Source: Sphingomonas sp. R-74633 (GTDB lineage Bacteria > Pseudomonadota > Alphaproteobacteria > Sphingomonadales > Sphingomonadaceae). Taken from it: 64,000 nt of DNA. Positions within the stretch are counted from its first letter, which is position 1; each line of letters opens with the position of its first letter. The notes below the pieces were generated by a model. That model was not told where the DNA came from. It made no database searches and saw nothing but the letters and a program-made list of their open reading frames with translations. The stretch is from assembly GCF_013416555.1 (NCBI RefSeq), contig NZ_JACCFG010000005.1, positions 310,001 to 374,000 on the forward strand, given 5' to 3'. Positions 8,965 to 17,714 of this stretch are shown here, in pieces. The position numbers and the translations under genes were made by a program.

Positions 8965-11900
8965 ATGAAGAACACGCAGATCACCCTGCGCGGTAGCACG
9001 GCGCTGTTTGCGCTCGTGCTCGCGGGCGGTATGGCGGCAACGCCTGCCTTCGCCCAGACCACGCCGACTCCGTCGACGACGGTTCCGGCCACCACCACCA
9101 CCCAGGACACCAGCCAGGACGAAGGCACGATCGTCGTCACCGGCTCGATGTTCCAGAGCGCCGCCGGCGCAGCGACCCCGTCGCCCGTCACCGTCGTCAC
9201 TGCCGAGAACCTCGACAAGCGCGGTATCTCGACGGTGCAGGACGCGATCCAGCAGCTCGCTTCGAACAACGGCCCGGCACTGACCAACAGCTTCTCGGCC
9301 AACGGCGCATTCGCAGCCGGCGCATCGGCCGTGTCGCTGCGCGGCCTGTCGACCAACTCGACGCTGGTGCTGTTCGACGGCCTGCGCGCCGCCTACTACC
9401 CGCTCGCCGACGACGGTTCGCGTAACTTCGTCGACCTCAACACCATTCCTGACGACATCATCGAGCGCATCGAAGTGCTGCGCGACGGCGCATCGTCGAC
9501 CTACGGCGCAGACGCGATCGCGGGCGTGGTCAACATCATCACCAAGAAGGAAGTGAAGGGCTTCAACGCACGCGCTGAAGCAGGCATTTCCGATCGCGGC
9601 GATGCTCCGAGCTATCGCCTGACGGCCTCGGCCGGCACCGGCGACCTCGATGAGGACGGCTTCAACGCCTATATCTCGGGCTTCTACTACAAGTCCGAAG
9701 CGCTGATGAACAAGGATCGTCCGTATCCGTACAACTCGGACGACGCGACCGGCATCTGCTTCGAAGGCCATTGCGGCGGCACCACCGTCCGTAACGCGAT
9801 CAACCCGGCGACCGGCGTTGTTGCGCTGACCACCGGTGCGAACTTCATGGTTCGTCCGTACGACATCACCAACACCACCACGGCTGCCGGCAGCCGCTAT
9901 CAGAACCTCAGCGGTTGCGGCATCGGCACCTCGGTCAACCTGACCCCGGCGCAGATGTCGGCGACGTCGCCGAGCACGGTCTGTCAGTATGACGCGACCA
10001 ACCTCTGGGGCACGATCACGCCGAACATCGAGCGTTTCGGTGCTTCGGGCCGCGTGACCGCCCGCCTGGGTGACACGATCGAGGCATATGCCGAGATCAA
10101 CTTCATGCAGAGCAACGTCGACTATAACGGCTTCCCGGCTACCATTTCGGGCACCGCGCCGACGGGCATCTTCTTCCCGACCTTCTCGACCAGTGTGAAC
10201 ACCGTTCCGCCGCGTGCGGCCGGCTCGGGCATCCTGGCGCTGCCGAACTGGGTCTGCCCGCGCGCCAACGGCGTCTCGGCGACGATGGTCAACGGCGTCC
10301 CGACGGTTCCGGGCTGCGGCGCTGCCAATGGCGTGCTGAACCCGAACAATCCGTTCGCTTCGGCAACGACCCCGATGGTCGCCCGCCTGATCGGCATGGA
10401 CACGGGTGAAGTCACCTACAACGCGACGCGCAACCGTGCGTATCGCGGTGCGATCGGCGTCACCGGCAACCTGACCGACAAGATCACGTTCAACGTCGGC
10501 GCAACGGCGATGCACACCGATCTGCGTCGTACGCAGGACGGCTATGTCTACATCCAGCACCTGCTCGATGTGATCGCGGACGGCACCTACAACTTCCGCA
10601 ACCCGGCGGCGACGCCGCAGTCGGTCCGTGACTATCTGACCCCGGTCAACGTCACGAACTCGAGCTCGGATCAGTATCAGCTGCAGGCAAGCCTCAGCGC
10701 GAGCCTGATGGACCTGCCGGGTGGCCCGCTGCAGTTCGGCTTCGGTGGCTCGATCCGTTATGAAGGTGTGGACGCTCCCAGCGGCAACACCGACATCAAC
10801 GGCCCGACCCAGCGCTACTTCACGCTGAACGCCTTCGGCACCAGCGGCAATCGTACCATCTCCTCGGCCTTCGCCGAGCTCGATGCGCCGATCACCGACT
10901 GGATCGGCCTGAACGCCTCGGGTCGTTATGACCGCTACTCGAGCGGCCAGGACGCCTTCTCGCCGAAGGTTGGCGTGAAGGTTACGCCGATCAAGCAGAT
11001 CGTGCTCCGCGGCACCTACTCGAAGGGCTTCCGTATCCCGTCGTTCGGCGAGGCGAACGCCCTGCCGACCACCGGCTACGTCACGCCTTCGTCGAGCGCC
11101 TTCACGGACGCCTATCTGGCCCAGTACGGCGCGACCTGCACCGTCGCGAACTTCACGGCCTGCCCGGCCTATGTGAAGCAGAGCTACGGTCTGACCACGC
11201 TGGCGAGCCCGAACCTGAAGCCTGAAAAGTCGCGCAGCTTCACCGCTGGTGCGATCTTCGAGCCGATGCGCGGCGTTTCGTTCACCGTCGACTACTACAA
11301 CATCGAGAAGACCGGGGCGATCACCTCGCCGGATACCGGTTCGGCGCTGCAGGCATATTATGCCGGCACGGCGATCGATCCGACCATCACGGTGATCCCG
11401 GATGCGCCGGACGTGAACAACCCGACGGCCAAGCCGCGCGTGGCGTTCATCCAGTCGACGCTGATCAACGCCGACACGATCAAGTCGGAAGGCCTGGACT
11501 TCACCGCGACTGCGGACGTCAAGGTTACCGACGGCTTCCGTGTCTCGACCTCGCTCGAAGCCAGCTACATCCTGAAGCTGTCGACGATCGTGAACGGTGT
11601 TGAGCAGCGCTATGACGGCACGCTCGGCAACTTCAACCTGACGTCGGGCAACGGCACGCAGAAGTGGCATGGCAGCTGGCTGACCACGCTCGACTTCGGC
11701 AGCCTGCAGCTCAACGGCACGGTCAACTACTTCGGCGGGTACAACCTGTCGGCGACCGACCAGGGTGATAACTACAAGGATTGCGGATCGAGCCTCGGCA
11801 TCACGCCGTGCGACGTCAGCGATTACATCACCTTCGACATGAGCGTTCGGTACAAGGTCAACGACCAGTTCACGATCTACGGCATCATGAACAACGTCTT

Positions 11901-12018
11901 CGATCGTCTGCCTCCGATCGATCCGGTCACCTACGGTGCAAACAACTACAACGCCGTTCAGGGCGGCAACGGCATTCTCGGCCGTTACCTGAAGGCCGGT
12001 GTGAAGGTCGGCTTCTAA
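8965..12018 (+). CDS. TonB-dependent receptor with Cys-rich loops
   Basis: 1017 residues with signal peptide (ending TPAFAQ), a TonB-box-like DEGTIVVTGS, a plug (TVQDAIQQLASNNGPALT, EVLRDGASSTYGADAIAGVVNIITKK) and a 22-strand barrel ending RYLKAGVKVGF. It takes up a nutrient across the outer membrane using Tol/Ton energy; the substrate cannot be read. Ten cysteines fall in pairs in predicted extracellular loops (for example FEGHCGG, ATCTVANFTACPAY). CGT and GTT codons are common, which suggests high expression. GAGGG precedes the ATG. The 269 bases upstream show no other gene. Confidence 0.95.
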   Translation: MKNTQITLRGSTALFALVLAGGMAATPAFAQTTPTPSTTVPATTTTQDTSQDEGTIVVTGSMFQSAAGAATPSPVTVVTAENLDKRGISTVQDAIQQLASNNGPALTNSFSANGAFAAGASAVSLRGLSTNSTLVLFDGLRAAYYPLADDGSRNFVDLNTIPDDIIERIEVLRDGASSTYGADAIAGVVNIITKKEVKGFNARAEAGISDRGDAPSYRLTASAGTGDLDEDGFNAYISGFYYKSEALMNKDRPYPYNSDDATGICFEGHCGGTTVRNAINPATGVVALTTGANFMVRPYDITNTTTAAGSRYQNLSGCGIGTSVNLTPAQMSATSPSTVCQYDATNLWGTITPNIERFGASGRVTARLGDTIEAYAEINFMQSNVDYNGFPATISGTAPTGIFFPTFSTSVNTVPPRAAGSGILALPNWVCPRANGVSATMVNGVPTVPGCGAANGVLNPNNPFASATTPMVARLIGMDTGEVTYNATRNRAYRGAIGVTGNLTDKITFNVGATAMHTDLRRTQDGYVYIQHLLDVIADGTYNFRNPAATPQSVRDYLTPVNVTNSSSDQYQLQASLSASLMDLPGGPLQFGFGGSIRYEGVDAPSGNTDINGPTQRYFTLNAFGTSGNRTISSAFAELDAPITDWIGLNASGRYDRYSSGQDAFSPKVGVKVTPIKQIVLRGTYSKGFRIPSFGEANALPTTGYVTPSSSAFTDAYLAQYGATCTVANFTACPAYVKQSYGLTTLASPNLKPEKSRSFTAGAIFEPMRGVSFTVDYYNIEKTGAITSPDTGSALQAYYAGTAIDPTITVIPDAPDVNNPTAKPRVAFIQSTLINADTIKSEGLDFTATADVKVTDGFRVSTSLEASYILKLSTIVNGVEQRYDGTLGNFNLTSGNGTQKWHGSWLTTLDFGSLQLNGTVNYFGGYNLSATDQGDNYKDCGSSLGITPCDVSDYITFDMSVRYKVNDQFTIYGIMNNVFDRLPPIDPVTYGANNYNAVQGGNGILGRYLKAGVKVGF

Positions 12019-12041
12019 GCCTTCCCGACTGCCAAAAAATG

Positions 12042-12075
12042 GGGGCGGCTCCTTCGGGAGCCGCCCCTTTCTTTT
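12042..12075 (+). terminator. Rho-independent terminator after the TonB receptor
   Basis: A perfect 11-base stem (GGGGCGGCTCC with its complement) around a TTCG loop is followed by TTTCTTTTT. It ends the receptor transcript and separates it from convergent clpB. Confidence 0.93.
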
Positions 12076-12131
12076 TGCCCGGAGTTTGGCGGAGCGCTGG
12101 GCTCGCCGGGCTTTCGCCCGGGACGCGGGCC

Positions 12132-14711
12132 TCAGCCGACCGAAAGCGCCAGCGCGCCGTCGCCCTCGTCCACCTTCACCGTCGATCCGTCCTTCACGTC
12201 GCCGCGCAGGATCATGTCGGCCAACGGATCCTGGAGGTAGCGCTGCACGGCCCTTTTCAGGGGGCGCGCGCCATAGACCGGGTCATAGCCCACCCGGCCC
12301 AGCCAGGCGCGCGCGGCATCGGTGAGGTCGAGCGTGATCTTGCGATCCTTGAGCAGCTTGCCCACCCGGCCGACCTGGATGTCGACGATCGGCGCCATAT
12401 GCTCGGCGGCGAGCCGGTGGAACAGGATGATCTCGTCCAGCCGGTTGAGGAATTCGGGGCGGAAATGCCCGCGCACGATCTCCATAACCTGCGGCTCGAC
12501 GCTCTCGACCGACTGCCCCTCGCCCAGATTGGTGAGGAACTGCGAGCCTAGATTCGACGTCAGGATCACGATCGTGTTCGAGAAATCGACCGTGCGGCCC
12601 TGGCCATCGGTCAGGCGGCCATCGTCGAGCACTTGGAGCAACACGTTGAACACATCGCCATGCGCCTTCTCGACTTCGTCGAACAGTACGACCTGATAGG
12701 GACGTCGGCGAACCGCCTCGGTCAGCACGCCGCCTTCCTCATAACCGACATAGCCGGGAGGGGCGCCGATCAACCGCGCGACCGCGTGCTTCTCCATGAA
12801 CTCGCTCATGTCGATGCGCACCATCGCGTTGGGATCGTCGAACAGGAACTCGGCGAGCGCCTTGGTCAGCTCGGTCTTGCCGACGCCCGTCGGGCCGAGG
12901 AACAGGAAGCTGCCCAGCGGCCGGTTCGGATCCTGCAGCCCGGCGCGCGAACGGCGCACCGCGGTCGATACCGCCTTCACCGCATCGGCCTGGCCGATCA
13001 CCCGCTTGGCGAGCTGCTCTTCCATCGCGAGCAGCTTCTCGCGCTCGCCTTCCATCATCTTGTCGACCGGAATGCCCGTCCAGCGCGCAACCACTGCGGC
13101 GATGTCCTCGGCGGTTACTTCCTCGCGCAGCATCGCGCCCTTGGTAGTGGCCTGCGCCTCCTCCAATTGCTTGGTCAGCGCCGGGATCGTGCCGTAGCTG
13201 AGCTCGCTCATCTTGCCGAGATCGCCGGCGCGCTGCGCCTGTTCGAGCTCGGTCTTGGCGGCTTCGAGCTGCTCCTTGATCCGCGATTCGGAGTTGATCT
13301 TTTCCTTCTCCGCCTGCCAGCGCCCGGTCAGCTCGGCCGATTGCTGCTCGAGATTGGCGAGGTCGCTTTCCAGCGTCTCGAGCCGGTCGCGCGACGCGTC
13401 GTCGGTCTCCTTGCGCAGCGCCTCGCGCTCGATCTTGAGCTGGATGATGCGCCGGTCGAGCGTCTCGATCTCCTCGGGCTTGGACTCGACTTCCATGCGG
13501 ATGCGCGAGGCTGCTTCGTCCATCAGGTCGATCGCCTTGTCGGGCAGGAAACGGTCGGTGATGTAGCGGTTGGAGAGCGTCGCGGCGCTGACCAGAGCAG
13601 CATCGGTGATGCGCACGCCGTGGTGCAGCTCGTACTTCTCCTTCAATCCGCGCAGGATCGAGATCGTGTCCTCGACCGTCGGCTCGCCGACGAACACCGG
13701 CTGGAAGCGCCGCTGGAGAGCCGCGTCCTTCTCGACATATTTGCGATACTCGTCGAGCGTGGTGGCGCCGATGCAGTGCAGCTCGCCGCGCGCGAGCGCG
13801 GGCTTGAGCAGATTGCCTGCGTCCATCGCGCCCTCGGTCTTCCCCGCGCCGATCAGCTGGTGCATCTCGTCGATGAACAGGATGATGTCGCCTTCGCCGG
13901 CCTTCACTTCGTCGAGCACGCCCTTGAGGCGCTCCTCGAACTCGCCGCGATACTTCGCGCCCGCGATCAGCGAGCCCATGTCGAGCGACATCAGCGTGCG
14001 ATTCTTGAGGCCGTCGGGCACGTCGCCATTGACGATGCGCAGCGCGAGCCCTTCGGCGATCGCGGTCTTGCCGACACCCGGCTCGCCGATCAGCACCGGA
14101 TTGTTCTTGGTGCGCCGTGCCAGGATCTGGATCGTGCGGCGGATCTCCTCGTCACGGCCGATGACGGGGTCGAGCTTGCCCGAACGTGCCGCCTCGGTCA
14201 GGTCGCGCGCGAACTTCTTGAGCGCGTCATAGCGGTCCTCGGCGCCGGCGGTATCGGCGGTGCGCCCGCCGCGCAGCTGGTTGATCGCCGCATTGAGCGC
14301 CTCGGGCTTCGCGCCCGCCGCCTGCAATGCCTTGCCTGCCGCGGTGTTCAGCGACAGCGCGAGCGCGACGAGCAGCCGTTCGACAGTGACGAAGCTGTCG
14401 CCCGCCTTCTGGGCGATCTGCTCGGCCTGGTCGAGCACGCGGACAATGTCATTGTCGAGCCCCGGCGTCTGCTGCGCGCCGCCGCCCGAGACGGCCGGAA
14501 TCTTCGACAGCGCGAGGTCGGTTTCGGAGAGCGCGCGCTTGGCATCGCCGCCCGCGGCGTTGATCAGCCCGCTCGCCATGCCCTGTTCGTCCTCGAGCAA
14601 AGCCTTCAGCAGATGCTCGGGCGCAATGCGCTGGTGGCTCATCCGGATTGCGACGGTCTGCGCCGACTGGAGGAAGCCCTTGGCGCGGTCAGTGAATTTC
14701 TCGAGGTTCAT
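12132..14711 (-). CDS. clpB: ATP-dependent disaggregase ClpB
   Basis: 859 residues, the normal ClpB length. The order is Clp N domain (two repeats, residues 1-145), first AAA+ with Walker A GEPGVGKT near residue 208 and [13 protein letters not shown], a coiled-coil middle domain (about 410-530), and second AAA+ with GPTGVGKT near residue 605, then a C-terminal domain. With DnaK it threads aggregated proteins after heat shock. AGGGAC lies just before the ATG. A heat-shock-like promoter with a palindrome in its spacer lies directly upstream. Confidence 0.98.
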   Translation of the reverse strand: MNLEKFTDRAKGFLQSAQTVAIRMSHQRIAPEHLLKALLEDEQGMASGLINAAGGDAKRALSETDLALSKIPAVSGGGAQQTPGLDNDIVRVLDQAEQIAQKAGDSFVTVERLLVALALSLNTAAGKALQAAGAKPEALNAAINQLRGGRTADTAGAEDRYDALKKFARDLTEAARSGKLDPVIGRDEEIRRTIQILARRTKNNPVLIGEPGVGKTAIAEGLALRIVNGDVPDGLKNRTLMSLDMGSLIAGAKYRGEFEERLKGVLDEVKAGEGDIILFIDEMHQLIGAGKTEGAMDAGNLLKPALARGELHCIGATTLDEYRKYVEKDAALQRRFQPVFVGEPTVEDTISILRGLKEKYELHHGVRITDAALVSAATLSNRYITDRFLPDKAIDLMDEAASRIRMEVESKPEEIETLDRRIIQLKIEREALRKETDDASRDRLETLESDLANLEQQSAELTGRWQAEKEKINSESRIKEQLEAAKTELEQAQRAGDLGKMSELSYGTIPALTKQLEEAQATTKGAMLREEVTAEDIAAVVARWTGIPVDKMMEGEREKLLAMEEQLAKRVIGQADAVKAVSTAVRRSRAGLQDPNRPLGSFLFLGPTGVGKTELTKALAEFLFDDPNAMVRIDMSEFMEKHAVARLIGAPPGYVGYEEGGVLTEAVRRRPYQVVLFDEVEKAHGDVFNVLLQVLDDGRLTDGQGRTVDFSNTIVILTSNLGSQFLTNLGEGQSVESVEPQVMEIVRGHFRPEFLNRLDEIILFHRLAAEHMAPIVDIQVGRVGKLLKDRKITLDLTDAARAWLGRVGYDPVYGARPLKRAVQRYLQDPLADMILRGDVKDGSTVKVDEGDGALALSVG

Positions 14712-14737
14712 GCTCGTCCCTGTTCAATCAGCCCGCG

Positions 14738-14765
14738 AGATAGTGTTGCAATAAAGCAACACAAG
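14738..14765 (-). promoter_or_regulatory. Probable RpoH-type promoter of clpB with internal palindrome
   Basis: On the minus strand CTTGTG (14765-14760) and CTATCT (14743-14738) are spaced 16 bases apart, about 27 bases before the ATG. This resembles alphaproteobacterial heat-shock (RpoH) promoters. Between them is GTGTTGC-AATAAA-GCAACAC (14743-14762 on the plus strand), a perfect 7-base inverted repeat that nearly fills the spacer. Confidence 0.55.
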
Positions 14766-14976
14766 GGGCGCTCGCTACATCCCGCCCATCATGTAGTGAC
14801 CATGGGCCATCCGCCAAGCCACGGCGCACGCTGGGCTTTGTTGCCTGTCCGAAACATGTAACGCGGCCGACGCGCAAATGACATCGCGGCTACCCGATGC
14901 TGCAACGCACAATGCCTAGCCCTCCGCCCGCCGGGGCATTGGGGCCTCGTGCGAATATCCCAGGGAAACATCGCCC

Positions 14977-17283
14977 ATGCGTAAGGCTGCAATCTGGCTG
15001 CTGGCCGGCACTTCGATTCTGACGAGCGGCACCGCTTTTGCGCAGGACGCGCAGACCGTCACGCCTGTCTCCGCCGACGACGACAGCGGCAGCGAAGGCC
15101 AGATCGTGGTGATCGGCCGCGGCGAAACCCGCCAGGTCCAGCAGCTCTCCGCCAGCGACATCGCCGAGCTCGCCGCGGGCACCAGCCCGCTGAAGGCGAT
15201 CGAGAAGCTGCCGAGCGTCAACTTCACCGCCGCCGATCCGTTCGGCGCCTATGAATGGGCCGAGCGCGTTTCGATCCGCAGCTTCAACCAGAACCAGCTC
15301 GGCTTCACGCTTGACGGCATCCCGCTCGGCGACGCCAGCTATGGCAACGTCAACGGGCTCCATATCAGCCGCGCGATCACATCCGAGAATGTCGGCGAAG
15401 TCCGCGTCTCGCAGGGCGCCGGCGCGATCGGCAGCCAGGCGACCAACAACCTTGGCGGCACGCTCGAATTCTTCTCGCGCGATCCTTCGGACCAGTTCGG
15501 CGTCCATGCCGAGGGCACTTATGGCAGCGAGAACACCAAGCGAATCTTCGGCCGCATCGAGACCGGCGACATCGGCGGCGGCGTGAAGGCCTATGCCTCC
15601 TACGTCTATTCGGATCTCGACAAGTGGAAGGGCTGGGGCTCGCAGCGCACCAACCAGGCGAACGGCAAGTTCGTCGCGCCGGTGGCCGAGGGCGTCCGCC
15701 TGGTCGGCACGCTCAGCTACTCCGATCGCCGCGAGAACGACTATCAGGACCTCTCGCTCGGCATGATCAACCGGCTGGGTTATGACTGGGACAATATCTC
15801 GAACGACTATGCGCTCGCGGTGCGCATCGCCGACATCGCCAACAACCGCGGCGACACCGGCGCTCCGGTGTCGAACGCAGCCGCCGGCACCGTCTATCCC
15901 GCGCCGATCGCGACGGTGGACGATGCCTATTATGACGCCGCGGGCCTGCGCCGCGACTGGCTGGGCGCGTTCGGCGTCGAGGGCGAGACCGGCGGGCTGA
16001 ACTTCGCGCTCAAGGGCTATTACCACAACAACCACGGCCAGGGCCTGTGGTACACGCCGTACGTGCCGAGCCCGGGCGCCGGCGCCTCGCCGATCTCGAT
16101 CCGCACCACCGAATATGACATCGACCGCAAGGGCGTTTTCGGCCACACCGGCGGCCAGTTCGGCGAGCATAACGACGTCACTGTCGGCTTCTGGTACGAG
16201 AACAACCAGTTCCAGCAGGCCCGCCGTTTCTACGCCCTGTCGAGCCGCACCGCGCCGGATCGCGACAGCCTCGACTTCCAGTCGAACCCCTTCGCCACCC
16301 AGTGGGACTTCGACTACACCACCGACACCTTCCAATATTACGTCCAGGACAAGCTGACCTTCGGCGACCTGACGCTGAATCTCGGCTGGAAGGGCTTCAA
16401 GGTGAAGAACCAGGCCGATCCGAACACCGCCGGCGGCCTCGCCTCGGGCGAGATCGACGTGACCGACTGGTTCCAGCCGACCGCGGGCTTCAACTTCCGC
16501 ATCGGCGGCGGTGCCGAGCTGTTCGGCGGCTTCAGCCAAGTGACGCGCGCCTTCGTCGCCTCGGCCACGACCGGCCCGTTCGCCACCACCCAGGCGGGCT
16601 TCAACGCGCTGCTCTCGGGCGCGACCAAGCTCAAGCCCGAACAGTCGGATACCTGGGAACTTGGCGGCCGCGTCCGCTCGGGGCCGTTCACCGGCTCGCT
16701 GGCGGGCTATTATGTCAACTTCCGCAACCGCCTGCTCGGCGTGACCACGGGCGCCGGCATCGTCGGCAACCCGGTGACGCTGCAGAATGTCGGCGGCGTC
16801 CGCGCGGTCGGCTTCGAGGCGACCGGCGACCTGCGCCTGGGCAGCGGCTTCGGCGTCTTCGCCTCGTACAGCTATAATGACTCGACCTACCGGGACGACG
16901 TCCGCAACGCCGCCGGCACGCTGCTCGCCGCGACCAAGGGGAAGACCGTGGTGGATGCGCCCAAGCATCTGCTCAAGGGCGAGCTGACCTATGACCATGC
17001 CGGCTTCAACGCGCGGCTGGGCGCCAACTATATGAGCAAGCGCTACTTCACCTACACCAACGACCAGTCGGTGAACGGCCGCGTGCTGGTCGACGCCACG
17101 CTCGGCTACAAGTTCGACCTGGGCGGCCACGGCCTGGAGATCCAGGCCAATGCGACCAACCTGTTCGACAAGAAGTATATCGCGACGATCGGCACCAACG
17201 GTTTCGGCAATGCCGGCGACAATCAGACGCTGATGGTCGGCGCGCCGCAGCAGTTCTTCGTGACGCTGAAGGCCGGGTTCTGA
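14977..17283 (+). CDS. TonB-dependent receptor
   Basis: 768 residues. The signal peptide ends TAFAQ, GQIVVIGRG looks like a TonB box, and the plug shows a short EKLPSVNFTAADPFGAYEW motif and SQGAGAIGSQATNNLGGTL. The barrel ends in QFFVTLKAGF with a terminal Phe as outer-membrane proteins do. The substrate is unknown. Asp/Tyr-rich loops would fit a metal chelate or an organic ligand, but this is only a guess. AGGGA stands 11 bases before the ATG. The gene is divergent from clpB with 265 bases between, and is followed by a terminator. Confidence 0.94.
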   Translation: MRKAAIWLLAGTSILTSGTAFAQDAQTVTPVSADDDSGSEGQIVVIGRGETRQVQQLSASDIAELAAGTSPLKAIEKLPSVNFTAADPFGAYEWAERVSIRSFNQNQLGFTLDGIPLGDASYGNVNGLHISRAITSENVGEVRVSQGAGAIGSQATNNLGGTLEFFSRDPSDQFGVHAEGTYGSENTKRIFGRIETGDIGGGVKAYASYVYSDLDKWKGWGSQRTNQANGKFVAPVAEGVRLVGTLSYSDRRENDYQDLSLGMINRLGYDWDNISNDYALAVRIADIANNRGDTGAPVSNAAAGTVYPAPIATVDDAYYDAAGLRRDWLGAFGVEGETGGLNFALKGYYHNNHGQGLWYTPYVPSPGAGASPISIRTTEYDIDRKGVFGHTGGQFGEHNDVTVGFWYENNQFQQARRFYALSSRTAPDRDSLDFQSNPFATQWDFDYTTDTFQYYVQDKLTFGDLTLNLGWKGFKVKNQADPNTAGGLASGEIDVTDWFQPTAGFNFRIGGGAELFGGFSQVTRAFVASATTGPFATTQAGFNALLSGATKLKPEQSDTWELGGRVRSGPFTGSLAGYYVNFRNRLLGVTTGAGIVGNPVTLQNVGGVRAVGFEATGDLRLGSGFGVFASYSYNDSTYRDDVRNAAGTLLAATKGKTVVDAPKHLLKGELTYDHAGFNARLGANYMSKRYFTYTNDQSVNGRVLVDATLGYKFDLGGHGLEIQANATNLFDKKYIATIGTNGFGNAGDNQTLMVGAPQQFFVTLKAGF

Positions 17284-17323
17284 GGCTTTCTCCTTCCCAC
17301 GGACAGCACCAGGGAAGGGACGG

Positions 17324-17353
17324 AAAGGCCGGGGCGCAAGCTCCGGCCTTTTT
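17324..17353 (+). terminator. Rho-independent terminator after the second TonB receptor
   Basis: A stem AAAGGCCGG...CCGGCCTTT around a short loop runs into five T residues. It lies 40 bases after the receptor stop. Confidence 0.85.
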
Positions 17354-17420
17354 CGTTGCGGGGACGGGCGCGGCTGCTAGCCTCGTTCCAAAGGCACGAC
17401 CGGTGCTCGGGGGGAGGGAT

Positions 17421-17714
17421 ATGCTGCTGGCTCTGCTCTTGGCGCAAACGAACCTGGCGTTGCCGGCCGAGGTCCATTTGACGATCCCGCCCCGGGGATG
17501 CCGGACATTGCTCGACGGCAAGGAAGTGCGGTTCGATCAGCTGCGCGACCGGCTGAAGCCTCTTGCCGATGCCGGCACGGAGATCCACTTCCAGCCCCAT
17601 CCCAGGGCCGATTATGCTTGCGTCGACAAGGTGATCGGGGTGCTCGCGAAGCTGCCGGGCGCGAAGCTGGGCTTTGTCGGCAACGAACAATCTGATCGGC
17701 AGGAGGCGAAGTGA
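17421..17714 (+). CDS. Small secreted protein with ExbD/TolR-like periplasmic fold
   Basis: 97 residues from ATG 17421, preceded directly by GGGGAGGG. A short hydrophobic leader (MLLALLLAQTNLALPA) looks like a signal peptide. The rest has the order found in ExbD periplasmic domains: a strand with RTLLDGKEVRFDQL, EIHFQPHPRADYACVDKVIGV, then KLGFVGNEQ. The N-terminal membrane helix with its conserved Asp that ExbD/TolR need is absent, so it cannot be a proton-channel subunit. The similarity is my reading of the pattern, not an established hit. The stop overlaps the acylase start (TGATG), implying coupling. Confidence 0.6.
   Translation: MLLALLLAQTNLALPAEVHLTIPPRGCRTLLDGKEVRFDQLRDRLKPLADAGTEIHFQPHPRADYACVDKVIGVLAKLPGAKLGFVGNEQSDRQEAK

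Noticed and set aside
8776..11670. A 964-codon open frame antisense to the TonB receptor
   Set aside because: Composition is Arg/Val/Asp-biased and no domain is visible. The plus strand is a certain receptor gene, so this is an antisense shadow.
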